A stretch of 64,000 nt of DNA from Aquiflexum sp041749095 (GTDB lineage: Bacteria; Bacteroidota; Bacteroidia; Cytophagales; Cyclobacteriaceae). The stretch spans positions 1 through 64,000 of the forward strand of contig NZ_JBGTCA010000019.1 in NCBI RefSeq assembly GCF_041749095.1, written 5' to 3'. Position numbers and translations under genes: made by a program. Position 1 is the first letter of the stretch. Each line of letters opens with the position of its first letter. The notes under the pieces are model-generated. The model saw only the letters and a list, made by a program, of their open reading frames with translations, made no database searches and was not told the origin of the DNA. Below are positions 34,456 through 43,623 of the stretch, piece after piece.

Positions 34456-35025
34456 ATGGTTACGGTGAAAATGATATTGAAGAGTATTTTGGTTTTATTT
34501 TTTGCTGTTCCTATCTGCATGGCCCAAACCGGCAAACCTCAAAAATCCGGGTTTCCCTTTGAAAGGGAACATGCTCTGAGAAAACAGGGGCCTGCGATTG
34601 GTAACAATTTTCCATTGGTAGATTACCTTTCTCTGGATTGGGAACTGATTCCTGTAGAATCTTTGAAGAACAAAACCCTGGTCATCAAGATCTGGTATGT
34701 GGGATGTAAAGGCTGTAAGCAGGAAAATCCTTTTTTGTCTAAGCTGACAAATTCTTTAATGGAAAATGATGATGTTTTATTTTTAAGTTATTCTATGAGC
34801 CATGAGGATAAGACCAGAAAATACTTTGATAAAAACGGCGATTTCGGTTATGAAACCATGCTTATGAAAAAAGCAGAGGTAGAAAACAAATTCAATGTGG
34901 CTACCTCCCCTACCCATTTTATCATCAAAAACGGAGTCCTCATTGAAAAATTTACTTATCCGGTCGCCGATGAATCCATTTTCAATTGGTATCAAAACAG
35001 AATTCTTGAAATCAGTAAGATGTAG
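34456..35025 (+). CDS. TlpA-like periplasmic thioredoxin-fold protein
   Basis: Exported redox protein of 189 aa. The signal peptide runs to about residue 23 (FFAVPICMAQ); a start at M6 is also possible. The thioredoxin fold carries C84 and C87 in IWYVGCKGCKQENP (CxxC as CKGC) and the cis-proline segment VATSPTHFIIKNG. The motif differs from WCxPC of TlpA, so the redox potential or specificity may differ. It probably reduces disulfides in exported proteins. Confidence 0.8.
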   Translation: MVTVKMILKSILVLFFAVPICMAQTGKPQKSGFPFEREHALRKQGPAIGNNFPLVDYLSLDWELIPVESLKNKTLVIKIWYVGCKGCKQENPFLSKLTNSLMENDDVLFLSYSMSHEDKTRKYFDKNGDFGYETMLMKKAEVENKFNVATSPTHFIIKNGVLIEKFTYPVADESIFNWYQNRILEISKM

Positions 35026-35146
35026 AGGGTAAGTGTTAATTTAATTTTTATTTCTTCAATTCACCATACTTTTTTGATACTTTGGAAACCAAACCAACTC
35101 CGATTTTGGTCATTCAATAATTTACATCCTCAATTTCTATTTCAAA

Positions 35147-35647
35147 ATGAAGAAATATCTATTTATCATTATTTTACTGATTAAAGTATTTTCCTGTAGC
35201 ACCGGTCAAGAACCAAAAACAATCTACATCGTTCGCCATGCCGAAAAAATATTGGTAGGAGACGATCCTGAATTGAACGTGGCGGGAACCGCTAGGGCAA
35301 CAAAACTTGCCCAAATTCTTGAAAATGAAGACATTCAACATATTTACAGCACCAATACCATCAGGACTAAGGCAACAGTTCAGCCATTAGCCGACAAACT
35401 AGGCCTTTCTATCGAAATATATGATGTCAATAAGCATGATGACCTTGTAAATGATCTGAGGATGCGAAAAGGTGATGCAGTGGTGGTCGGACACAGCAAT
35501 ACCATTCATCATCTGGTCAACTATTTTGTGGGTTCAGGTGAAAAATACCCGGAACTTGATGACATTGAATATAATTTTATTTTCGTGGTGACTCTATCAA
35601 AAGACGGAAGTTCCGAAGTAAACAGAAAGTTGTACAAAGACTTTTAA
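35147..35647 (+). CDS. SixA-like histidine phosphatase lipoprotein
   Basis: Phosphoglycerate-mutase-fold phosphatase of 166 aa. The phosphohistidine motif YIVRHAEK holds R30 and H31; the second arginine is in STNTIRTKATVQP and the late His in VVGHSNTIHH. The N-terminus has a lipobox KVFSC (C17), so it should sit in the envelope, unlike cytosolic SixA. The natural substrate is unknown. Confidence 0.82.
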   Translation: MKKYLFIIILLIKVFSCSTGQEPKTIYIVRHAEKILVGDDPELNVAGTARATKLAQILENEDIQHIYSTNTIRTKATVQPLADKLGLSIEIYDVNKHDDLVNDLRMRKGDAVVVGHSNTIHHLVNYFVGSGEKYPELDDIEYNFIFVVTLSKDGSSEVNRKLYKDF

Positions 35648-35730
35648 ATAGAGTGATTTGTAATAATTCATATTGATCCGATTTTATTCTGATGATTTTT
35701 TTGATATCTTGAAAAGAAAAATTTTTCTCT

Positions 35731-37299
35731 ATGAATAGGTCAGTAAGCCTTAAGAGGTTAAAAGAAAATCAGGAAAAAATTTGGGATATTGCTGTTATAG
35801 GAGGCGGTGCCTCTGGATTTGGTGTAGCATTGGATGCCTTATCAAGGGGACTTTCCGTAGTTTTATTGGACAAGTCAGATTTTGCAAAAGGCACATCCAG
35901 CAGAAGTACGAAATTGCTGCATGGTGGTGTCCGCTACCTGGCACAGGGAGATGTTGGATTGGTTTTTGAAGCACTGAAGGAAAGGGGAAGACTTTTGTCC
36001 AATGCACCCCACCTTACCTACAACCAACCATTCATCATACCAATCTATACTTGGTTTGACAGAATTCAATACAGTGCAGGTCTGAAGATTTATGATTGGA
36101 TGGCAGGTAAATTGAGGTTGGGCAAATCCAGATTTATCAATAAAAAAGAAACCATTGCCAGACTTCCCCAGATCAAACAGGATGGATTAAAAGGGGGCGT
36201 AGTATATCATGACGGTCAGTTTGATGATGCAAGAATGGTCATTGCCATAGCCCGGACCTGTGATGAATTGGGCGGATGCGTAATCAATTATGCCAAGGTA
36301 ACAGGCCTGACCAAGGATGGTAATGGTAAAGTAAACGGATTGATGTTCAGTGACGAAATTGAGGATAATCACTTCCAAATCAAAGCAAAAATGGTAGTCA
36401 ATGCCACCGGTGTTTTTGCGGATAAAATCCTCCAAATGGATCAGCCAGGAGTCAAAAAAAGCATTCAACCCAGTCAGGGTATCCATCTTGTATTTGACCA
36501 ATCTTTTTTGGGCGGCAAAGATGCGCTGATGATCCCAAAAACCTCAGATGGCAGGGTACTTTTTGCTGTACCATGGCATGGAAAACTGGTAATTGGAACT
36601 ACGGATACCTTGGTGGACAAGGCCAAACTGGAACCTGAAGCCTTGGAGAAAGAAATAAACTTCGTATTGGAAACCGCGCAGGCATACCTGGCCAAAAGAC
36701 CAATGAGATCGGACGTCTTGTCGGTCTTTGCAGGATTGAGGCCATTGGCTGCCCCCAAAGAAGATGGGGCAAAAACCAAAGAGATTTCAAGAAGTCATAA
36801 AGTAATTGTTTCTGAATCCAAACTGGTCACCATCACCGGTGGAAAATGGACCACTTTCAGAAAAATGGGAGAGGATACTGTGGACTATTTTTCCGAAGTC
36901 ACAGGAGAATCCATGAAAGCCAGCAAATCAGCAAACCAGAAACTTCATGGATATACAAAAAATCCGCAGGATGGGCACATGTCTGTATATGGCTCAGATG
37001 CATCCCAGATTAAATCCATGATCAAAGACCATCCTGAATGGGCAGAAAAATTACACCCAAATCACCCCTATACAGTGGCAGAACTGATATGGATGGTGAG
37101 AAACGAAATGGCTGTGAAGCTTGAAGACATCATGTCACGAAGATTCAGAATTATGCTCCTGGATGCCAAAGCAGCAAAAGAGATGGGGCCAAAAGCAGCA
37201 AAAATTATGGCCAAAGAAATGGGTCAGGACGAGGCCTGGATAGCAGATGAATTGGAAGAATTCGAAAAAACAGTCAATAAATATATCATAACCCAATAA
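35731..37299 (+). CDS. glpD: Glycerol-3-phosphate dehydrogenase (FAD)
   Basis: Membrane-associated flavoenzyme that oxidises sn-glycerol-3-phosphate to DHAP and passes electrons to the quinone pool. The 522 aa have the N-terminal FAD motif IAVIGGGASGFGVALDAL, the family signature GTSSRSTKLLHGGVRYL and NATGVFADKIL. The C-terminal domain is typical (YTVAELIWMVRNEMAVKLED, in part). First gene of glpD-glpK-glpF, 2 bp before glpK. Electrons can feed the same respiratory chain as the NQR encoded downstream. No glp repressor is nearby. Confidence 0.95.
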   Translation: MNRSVSLKRLKENQEKIWDIAVIGGGASGFGVALDALSRGLSVVLLDKSDFAKGTSSRSTKLLHGGVRYLAQGDVGLVFEALKERGRLLSNAPHLTYNQPFIIPIYTWFDRIQYSAGLKIYDWMAGKLRLGKSRFINKKETIARLPQIKQDGLKGGVVYHDGQFDDARMVIAIARTCDELGGCVINYAKVTGLTKDGNGKVNGLMFSDEIEDNHFQIKAKMVVNATGVFADKILQMDQPGVKKSIQPSQGIHLVFDQSFLGGKDALMIPKTSDGRVLFAVPWHGKLVIGTTDTLVDKAKLEPEALEKEINFVLETAQAYLAKRPMRSDVLSVFAGLRPLAAPKEDGAKTKEISRSHKVIVSESKLVTITGGKWTTFRKMGEDTVDYFSEVTGESMKASKSANQKLHGYTKNPQDGHMSVYGSDASQIKSMIKDHPEWAEKLHPNHPYTVAELIWMVRNEMAVKLEDIMSRRFRIMLLDAKAAKEMGPKAAKIMAKEMGQDEAWIADELEEFEKTVNKYIITQ

Positions 37300-37301
37300 C
37301 C

Positions 37302-38801
37302 ATGAGCCAAAAAGAACAATACATCATGGCGCTGGACCAAGGAACAACCAGCTCCAGGTCTATTATTTTTAACAAAAAAGGTCAGATCGTCTCTGTAGCT
37401 CAGAAAGATTTCAAGCAATTCTTTCCGAAATCAGGTTGGGTAGAACATGACCCGCAGGAAATCTGGACAAGTCAATCTGCTGTACTGATAGAATCCCTTG
37501 CCAATGAAGGCATCAAAGCCGGTGAAATAGCAGCGATCGGAATTACCAATCAAAGAGAAACTACAATCCTTTGGGACAGAAAAAACGGAAAACCAATATA
37601 CAATGCCATTGTCTGGCAGGACCGCAGAACTTCAGCATATTGTGACAAATTGAAAGCAGAAGGCAAAGCAGAAATGATCGCCTCAAAGACAGGGTTGATC
37701 TTAGATGCCTACTTTTCTGCTACCAAAATAAAATGGATACTGGACAATGTGGAAGGCGCCCGAGATAAGGCTGAAAAAGGTGAATTGGCTTTTGGTACGG
37801 TGGACACATGGCTGGTATGGAAACTTACCGGCGGGAAACATCACCTTACTGACATTACCAATGCCAGCCGGACGATGGTTTTCAATATCCATAAAAAGGA
37901 ATGGGACAAAGAGTTGTTGGAATTATTTGAAATACCGGAATCTATCCTTCCCGAGGTCAGATCAAGCTCAGAAATCTATGGAGAAACCTCAGGGGACATT
38001 CTATCAGTCAAAATTCCTATAGCAGGAATTGCAGGAGATCAGCAGGCAGCATTATTTGGCCAGCTCTGTACACAATCAGGCATGGCAAAGACAACTTATG
38101 GTACAGGTTGCTTTTTGGTAATGAACACAGGTGAGAGGCCTGTCAAATCCAATAACAGATTACTGACAACCGTGGCCTGGGAAGTAAATGGGAAAGTGAA
38201 TTATGCATTGGAAGGTTCGGTTTTTATAGGTGGAGCGGCCATCCAATGGTTGAGAGATGGTATAGAGTTTTTTGGGCACGCCAAAGACAGTGAAAAATTA
38301 GCAATCAGCTTAGAGGACAATGATGGAGTTTATTTTGTACCTGCATTGGCAGGACTTGGTGCGCCACATTGGGATCAGGATGCCAGGGGAGCATTTTTTG
38401 GTATTACGCGAGGAACGACAATTGCACATATGACAAGAGCGGCATTGGAGGCCATCGCTTATCAGGTTCATGATGTACTCAAAGCCATGGAAAAAGACAG
38501 TGGTGAACCTACCAAGGAACTTCGGGTAGATGGCGGTGCCACAGCGAACAACTTCCTGATGCAGTTCCAGGCAGATATCCTGGATTGTAAAATCACCAGA
38601 CCAAAAATCATCGAAACAACAGCTATTGGAGCAGCATTTTTGGCCGGATTGGCAGTTGGATTCTGGAAGGATGAAGAAGAACTCAAATCACTATGGGAGG
38701 CCGACAAAAGTTTCGAACCAAAGATGGATAAAGAAAAAATAGAAAAATATTTACATTTTTGGCACAAAGCAGTTGAAAGGTCTAAAAACTGGGTAGAATA
38801 A
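37302..38801 (+). CDS. glpK: Glycerol kinase
   Basis: Phosphorylates glycerol with ATP. The 499 aa show the N-terminal phosphate loop ALDQGTTSSRSIIF, ITNQRETTILWDR, the FGGY signature region GVYFVPALAGLGAPHWD (about 342-358) and the adenosine motif LRVDGGATANNFLMQ. It sits between glpD and glpF with 1-2 bp gaps, so the three are surely one transcript. Confidence 0.97.
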   Translation: MSQKEQYIMALDQGTTSSRSIIFNKKGQIVSVAQKDFKQFFPKSGWVEHDPQEIWTSQSAVLIESLANEGIKAGEIAAIGITNQRETTILWDRKNGKPIYNAIVWQDRRTSAYCDKLKAEGKAEMIASKTGLILDAYFSATKIKWILDNVEGARDKAEKGELAFGTVDTWLVWKLTGGKHHLTDITNASRTMVFNIHKKEWDKELLELFEIPESILPEVRSSSEIYGETSGDILSVKIPIAGIAGDQQAALFGQLCTQSGMAKTTYGTGCFLVMNTGERPVKSNNRLLTTVAWEVNGKVNYALEGSVFIGGAAIQWLRDGIEFFGHAKDSEKLAISLEDNDGVYFVPALAGLGAPHWDQDARGAFFGITRGTTIAHMTRAALEAIAYQVHDVLKAMEKDSGEPTKELRVDGGATANNFLMQFQADILDCKITRPKIIETTAIGAAFLAGLAVGFWKDEEELKSLWEADKSFEPKMDKEKIEKYLHFWHKAVERSKNWVE

Positions 38802-38802
38802 T

Positions 38803-39555
38803 ATGGATGCATTCATAGCAGAGTTTGTAGGCACCTCCCTATTGATTACCATGGGTTCCGGTGTAGTGGCAAATGTTGTACTCAAAGGCACAAAGGGTAA
38901 CAACAGCGGATGGATAGTGATTACAACCGCTTGGGCATTGGGGGTTTTTATTGGTGTAGTTGTGGCAGGACCTCACAGTGGGGCACATCTCAATCCAGCT
39001 GTCAGCGTCGGTTTGGCTATAGTCGGTTTTTTTGATTGGGCCATGGTTCCAAGTTATGTCCTGGCCCAAATCTTAGGTGCCATGTTTGGTGCCACGATAT
39101 CCTATTTTATCTACAAAGATCATTTTGATGCCACAGAGGATGCTGATCTCAAATTCGCCCCGTTCGGAACGGTGCCGGCAATCAGAAATCTCCCTTCCAA
39201 CCTATTTTCAGAAATTATCGGCACATCAGTTTTAATCATTGTGATCCTTTATTCAACAGACCCTGTTATTACCGATTTTGATGGAAAAGAAGTCCCAATA
39301 GGATTGGGAGCATTAGGTGCTTTGCCTGTGGCATTTTTGGTTTGGGTAATCGGATTATCACTAGGTGGCACTACAGGATACGCAATCAATCCAGCCCGTG
39401 ATTTTGGCCCCAGACTGATGCACCAATTGCTCCCAATCAAAGGAAAAGGGACAAGTGACTGGGCTTACAGTTGGGTACCCATCTTGGGACCAATCATTGG
39501 AGCATCAATGGCGGCAGGGATTTACTTGTTTTTGGGAGCTGGAGGGATGGTTTGA
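38803..39555 (+). CDS. glpF: Glycerol uptake facilitator (aquaglyceroporin)
   Basis: MIP-family channel (250 aa, six TM helices) that admits glycerol. Both half-helix motifs are present: NPA at 64-66 (GAHLNPAVSVG) and NPAR at 196-199 followed by D200 (INPARDFGPRL). The Asp after the second NPAR is the hallmark of glycerol facilitators over water-only aquaporins. It starts one base after the glpK stop and ends the operon before the hairpin at 39716-39748. Confidence 0.95.
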   Translation: MDAFIAEFVGTSLLITMGSGVVANVVLKGTKGNNSGWIVITTAWALGVFIGVVVAGPHSGAHLNPAVSVGLAIVGFFDWAMVPSYVLAQILGAMFGATISYFIYKDHFDATEDADLKFAPFGTVPAIRNLPSNLFSEIIGTSVLIIVILYSTDPVITDFDGKEVPIGLGALGALPVAFLVWVIGLSLGGTTGYAINPARDFGPRLMHQLLPIKGKGTSDWAYSWVPILGPIIGASMAAGIYLFLGAGGMV

Positions 39556-39590
39556 ATGGAACGCTGACTGAGCTGATTTTTATCAGTGAC

Positions 39591-39619
39591 AATCTGCTAA
39601 ATCTGCGTTATCTGCGTTC
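39591..39619 (+). repeat. Short degenerate 'ATCTGCGTT' repeat after glpF
   Basis: Three imperfect copies of an (A)ATCTGC unit in the gap after glpF, preceded by a small hairpin CTGAT-TTTT-ATCAG (39573-39586). It resembles dispersed intergenic repeats I know from other Bacteroidota; no function seen. Confidence 0.45.
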
Positions 39620-39715
39620 AATGGAAAAAGAAGCCTCTCAACAAGGATAAAAAAGATGAGTCTTTCACCATATACAAAGGCAACCTAAAGGAAAAAAGGT
39701 AATTTTGGGGATTAC

Positions 39716-39748
39716 AACTTTCCCAAAGTTTCTAACTTTGGGAAAGTT
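39716..39748. terminator. Perfect 15-bp inverted repeat between glpF and the acyl-CoA dehydrogenase gene
   Basis: AACTTTCCCAAAGTT and AACTTTGGGAAAGTT separated by 3 nt. It lies between convergent genes (160 bp after glpF, 4 bp after the dehydrogenase stop), so it could terminate both. A long T-run is lacking, so an mRNA-end-protecting or repeat-element role is also possible. Confidence 0.7.
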
Positions 39749-39752
39749 TCAA

Positions 39753-40895
39753 TTACTTCAACACCTCCCTTGAAATCACGATCTTCTGAATCTCCGAAGT
39801 TCCTTCACCAATGGTACAAAGCTTAGAATCCCTATAATATTTCTCCACAGGGTAATCCTTGGTAAAGCCATAGCCTCCAAATATCTGCACTGCTTCATTG
39901 GATACGCTCACAGCTACTTCTGAAGCATAGTATTTGGCCTGGGCACCTGCCAAAGTCACTTTTTCTCCCCGGTTCTTAAGGTCTGCAGCTTTGAAGGTCA
40001 ATAATCTTGCGGCTTCCACTTGGGTAGCCATATCTGCTAACTTAAAAGAAATCCCCTGGAAACTGTTGATCGGTTTGTTGAATTGATGCCTCTCCTTTGA
40101 ATATTGGATGGAAGCTTCCAAAGCCCCCTCGGCTATTCCCAAGGAAAGTGCTGCGATGGATATCCTACCTCCATCCAATATTTTCATGGACTGTATAAAC
40201 CCATCTCCGACCTCTCCCAAGACCTGGCTTTCATGAACCCGGCAATCTTCAAATATCATCTCGGCGGTCTCAGATGCCCGCATTCCGAGCTTGTCTTCTT
40301 TTCTGCCGCCTTTAAATCCGGCAGTTCCTTTTTCAATCACAAATGCCGTCATGCCATGGGAATCTCCGACCTCACCTGTCCTTGCAATCAAAACAGCAAC
40401 ATCACCTGAAACCCCATGGGTAATAAAGTTCTTGGCTCCATTGATGACATAAAGATCTCCATCCTTTTCAGCGACAGTCCGCATATTGCCCGCATCCGAA
40501 CCTGTATTGGGTTCAGTCAGACCCCAGGCACCCAACGTTTCACAGGTAGCCAGTTTTGGGATATATTTTTTCTTCTGCTCTTCATTGCCAAACATCATGA
40601 TATGTCCGGAACAAAGGGAATTATGGGCTGCCATGGAAAGGCCTACCGATGGATCCAGTTTGGTTAATTCTGCAATGGCAGTCACATATTCCAGATACCC
40701 GAAACCCGACCCGCCATACTCAGTGGGAATAAGTACGCCCATAAGACCAAGTTCACCTAGTTTTTTAAAAAGATCCTTGGGGAAATGTTGGTTGTCATCC
40801 CATTCTTTTCTGAAAGGAGTTATCTCCTTTGCTCCAAAATCACGGATCATTTGAGCAATCATCACCTGATTTTCATTGAGCTTAAAATTCATCAT
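39753..40895 (-). CDS. Acyl-CoA dehydrogenase
   Basis: FAD enzyme of acyl-CoA beta-oxidation or branched-chain degradation (380 aa). The N-terminal helical domain (FKLNENQVMIAQMIRDF) is followed by the FAD/substrate signature GAWGLTEPNTGSDAGNM, the beta domain and the C-terminal signature QIFGGYGFTKDYPVEKYYRD. The putative catalytic base is the Glu in CTIGEGTSEIQKIVI. This fits short/branched-chain acyl-CoA dehydrogenases. The substrate chain length is not certain. Either of two adjacent ATGs may be used. Monocistronic. Confidence 0.93.
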   Translation of the reverse strand: MMNFKLNENQVMIAQMIRDFGAKEITPFRKEWDDNQHFPKDLFKKLGELGLMGVLIPTEYGGSGFGYLEYVTAIAELTKLDPSVGLSMAAHNSLCSGHIMMFGNEEQKKKYIPKLATCETLGAWGLTEPNTGSDAGNMRTVAEKDGDLYVINGAKNFITHGVSGDVAVLIARTGEVGDSHGMTAFVIEKGTAGFKGGRKEDKLGMRASETAEMIFEDCRVHESQVLGEVGDGFIQSMKILDGGRISIAALSLGIAEGALEASIQYSKERHQFNKPINSFQGISFKLADMATQVEAARLLTFKAADLKNRGEKVTLAGAQAKYYASEVAVSVSNEAVQIFGGYGFTKDYPVEKYYRDSKLCTIGEGTSEIQKIVISREVLK

Positions 40896-41127
40896 ACAAT
40901 ACTTCTAATTTAATATTTGGGTTTATTTTCACTAAAGTACAAACTTCTTTCCTAAGGCAAAGGTTTACAATGATTTACAAGACATAGGACTTATGCTGTC
41001 TTTATTTAAATTAGCTCCGGAATTGAATTCAGACACCAAGAATATTCAAAATAATTTAAAATAAATATTGAAAATATTGAAATATAATTTCGAATAAAAT
41101 ATTTTTTATTCTTTGCCGAAATAGATA

Positions 41128-42762
41128 TTAAGGTAAAAATACATCCACAAACTCAAACTTTTTCCCATCAAACAATCCTTTGTCACTGAGTTTAAGATCA
41201 GGAATCACCAAGAGCGCCATAAAGCTAAGTGTCATAAATGGAGACTGAAGGGATGATCCCATGTTTTTTGCCATTTGGTCTATTTTGGTATAAGCCTCAG
41301 CCACTTGATATCCATCCTCATTGGACATGATGCCGCCGACGGGAAGAGCCAGTACCATTTCTTCCTCCATGCTTACTGCCGAAACCCCTCCTTTTTTTTC
41401 AATCAATAAATTCACTGCCCTGCAGATGGATACATCGTCCACCCCTACTGCAATGATATTATGGGAATCATGTCCTACAGATGAGGCTATCGCCCCTTCA
41501 TTCAATCCGATATTTTTGATAAACGCCACAGCCGGAGAAGCATCCTCATACCTGTTTACTACTGCGATTTTTAAAATATCCGATTCGGGATTTGATATTG
41601 CGTAACCATCTTTTAAAGTAACTTCACCAAGGACTTCCGGGGTAATCAATTGCCCATCCAAAGCCTCTATGACCCTCACTCTATTGCCATTTGCAGGAAG
41701 CCTAAATGCTTCTACCTCCTTTTTACTTGTATTAAAATTGTTAATGATTTTATTGGTAACCTTTCCAATCAAAGTCTTACCATTTTCAGCAACTTTCTGC
41801 CCATAAATAAAGGTTTGCAATACTTTGAAATCTTCTAAGTCTTCCACCAAAATGAAATCAGCAGGGTCTCCGACTTTTAACTGCCCCACATTCATTCTGT
41901 AATGCTGCACGGGGGTGGCACAGGCTGCTTTGAGCACATCAAAAATGTCTTTCCCTTTAGCTACAGCCCTTTTCACCAATTCATTGATATGACCAAGGGC
42001 AAGGTTATCGGGATGCTTATCATCCGAACAAAACATAATCATGTCAGGAAAATCATCAATGAGGTCAATCAATGCCTCAAAATTTTTGGCAGCACTTCCT
42101 TCCCTGATGGCGATTTTCATTCCCAATTGTAGTTTATCCAAGGCTTCCTCTTTGGTGAAACATTCATGGTCAGAAGTGATTCCTGCCGAGGCATATTTAG
42201 CGGCCAATTCTCCCTTTAATCCAGGGGCATGTCCGTCCACAGGTTTCCCATATTTTTTGGCCAATGCAATTTTCTCCAGGACTATCGGGTCTTTATTGAT
42301 AGTTCCAGGCCAGTTCATCATTTCTGCCAGATAGCTGATTTCTTTTCTTTCCAATAGGTCGTCAATGTCCTGAACTGTAATTTCCCCTCCTGCTGTTTCA
42401 AATGGTGTCGCAGGCACACAGGAAGGAGCGCCAAAATAGAATTTAAAGGGTACCTGCTTACCATTGTCGATCATGTAATTGACTCCTTCCATGCCGCAGA
42501 CATTGGCAATTTCATGCGGGTCAGAGACAGTGGCAATAGTACCGTGGGGAACGGCAAGCCGGGCGAATTCCGCAGGCACTAACATTGAGGATTCTATATG
42601 AACATGTGCATCAATAAATCCAGGCAAAAAAAACGGCAGGGAATTATCCTGTTTGATCTTCTGGATGGAAACGATTACCCCTCCTTCAATCGTGGCTTCA
42701 GCACAGTAGATAGTCCGTTCCGGAATATCCACAAACTGTCCAGAAATAATGAAATCATTCAT
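41128..42762 (-). CDS. ade: Adenine deaminase
   Basis: Metal-dependent amidohydrolase that converts adenine to hypoxanthine, which Hpt (at 18.5 kb) can then salvage. The 544 aa include the metal-binding FIDAHVHIESSML (HxH), DPHEIANVCG, PVDGHAPGLKG, ITSDHECFTKEEA and FCSDDKHPDNL (Asp). The C-terminal Ade-specific domain has VGHDSHNIIAVGVDD and MALLVIPDLKLSDKGLFD. Length is near the usual 550-590. The 232-bp gap upstream of the acyl-CoA dehydrogenase gene (40896-41127) is AT-rich and shows nothing clear. Confidence 0.95.
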   Translation of the reverse strand: MNDFIISGQFVDIPERTIYCAEATIEGGVIVSIQKIKQDNSLPFFLPGFIDAHVHIESSMLVPAEFARLAVPHGTIATVSDPHEIANVCGMEGVNYMIDNGKQVPFKFYFGAPSCVPATPFETAGGEITVQDIDDLLERKEISYLAEMMNWPGTINKDPIVLEKIALAKKYGKPVDGHAPGLKGELAAKYASAGITSDHECFTKEEALDKLQLGMKIAIREGSAAKNFEALIDLIDDFPDMIMFCSDDKHPDNLALGHINELVKRAVAKGKDIFDVLKAACATPVQHYRMNVGQLKVGDPADFILVEDLEDFKVLQTFIYGQKVAENGKTLIGKVTNKIINNFNTSKKEVEAFRLPANGNRVRVIEALDGQLITPEVLGEVTLKDGYAISNPESDILKIAVVNRYEDASPAVAFIKNIGLNEGAIASSVGHDSHNIIAVGVDDVSICRAVNLLIEKKGGVSAVSMEEEMVLALPVGGIMSNEDGYQVAEAYTKIDQMAKNMGSSLQSPFMTLSFMALLVIPDLKLSDKGLFDGKKFEFVDVFLP

Positions 42763-42870
42763 AAAATACAGTTTTTATTTTTTTTATTTCAAATTTTAAC
42801 AGGAAAATGGATTACCCTTACAAGAAAGCGGAATACATCTTTTTGTCAAAGGATTTAGATTTAAAACTAT

Positions 42871-42878
42871 TATATTTG
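42871..42878 (+). promoter_or_regulatory. cmk-ispH -7 promoter box
   Basis: TATATTTG (TAnnTTTG), 38 bp before the cmk ATG, in the gap divergent from ade. Confidence 0.45.
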
Positions 42879-42915
42879 CGCCTGAAACAAGTTATGCGAA
42901 GGTTACTTTTATTAG

Positions 42916-43623
42916 ATGCAAAGTATTGTAATTGCGATAGATGGATATTCAGGATGCGGCAAAAGCTCCACAGCAAAAGCGGTGGCAAAAATCTTGAATT
43001 ACACATACATAGATTCAGGAGCAATGTACCGTGCAGCCACCCTCCATTTTTTAAACAACCATGTAAATCTTTCCAGTCCAAAAGAAGTAAAGAGGAACCT
43101 CGAAAATCTTCGGATTTCTTTTCATATCAATCATGATAATGGAAAACAGGAAACCTTTCTTAACGGTGTCAATGTTGAAGATGAGATCCGGAGCATGAAA
43201 GTTTCCGAATATGTCAGCGAAGTCAGTAAAATCAAAGAAGTCAGAACAGCTTTGGTAGCTCAACAGCAGCACTTAGGTAGAAAAAAAAGGGTTGTAATGG
43301 ATGGTAGAGATATCTCCACCGTTGTATTTCCGAATGCTGAATTAAAGGTTTTCATGACAGCAGATCTCAATATCAGGGCGACGAGACGTCAAAAAGAATT
43401 ATTGGAAAAGGGAGATATGGTTGCATTGGATAAGATCGTCCAAAATCTTTCTGAAAGGGATGAAATTGATTCCAGCAGAAAAGAAAGTCCTCTTTTGAAG
43501 GCTGAAGATGCTATAGAATTGGATACGGGTAACCTTGACTTTGAGGAACAGGTAAATCAAATTGTGGAATTGGCCAAAAAGAGAATTGGCGTTTATAATA
43601 TAGAATATGGAAGTAACCATTGA
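42916..43623 (+). CDS. cmk: Cytidylate kinase
   Basis: Phosphorylates CMP/dCMP. The 235 aa have the P-loop IDGYSGCGKSSTAKA, DSGAMYRAATLH, VVMDGRDISTVVFPNA and RRQKELLEKG as in all Cmk. The Asp/Arg triad that contacts the cytosine is in the NMP-binding region. Its 3' end overlaps ispH by 17 bp, so the two are translationally coupled, which is a common pairing in Bacteroidota and other phyla. Confidence 0.95.
   Translation: MQSIVIAIDGYSGCGKSSTAKAVAKILNYTYIDSGAMYRAATLHFLNNHVNLSSPKEVKRNLENLRISFHINHDNGKQETFLNGVNVEDEIRSMKVSEYVSEVSKIKEVRTALVAQQQHLGRKKRVVMDGRDISTVVFPNAELKVFMTADLNIRATRRQKELLEKGDMVALDKIVQNLSERDEIDSSRKESPLLKAEDAIELDTGNLDFEEQVNQIVELAKKRIGVYNIEYGSNH

Noticed and set aside
42807..43136. 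Plus-strand 109-codon frame upstream of and within cmk
   Set aside because: Out of frame with cmk, which is certain; the frame crosses the cmk promoter box and looks random.
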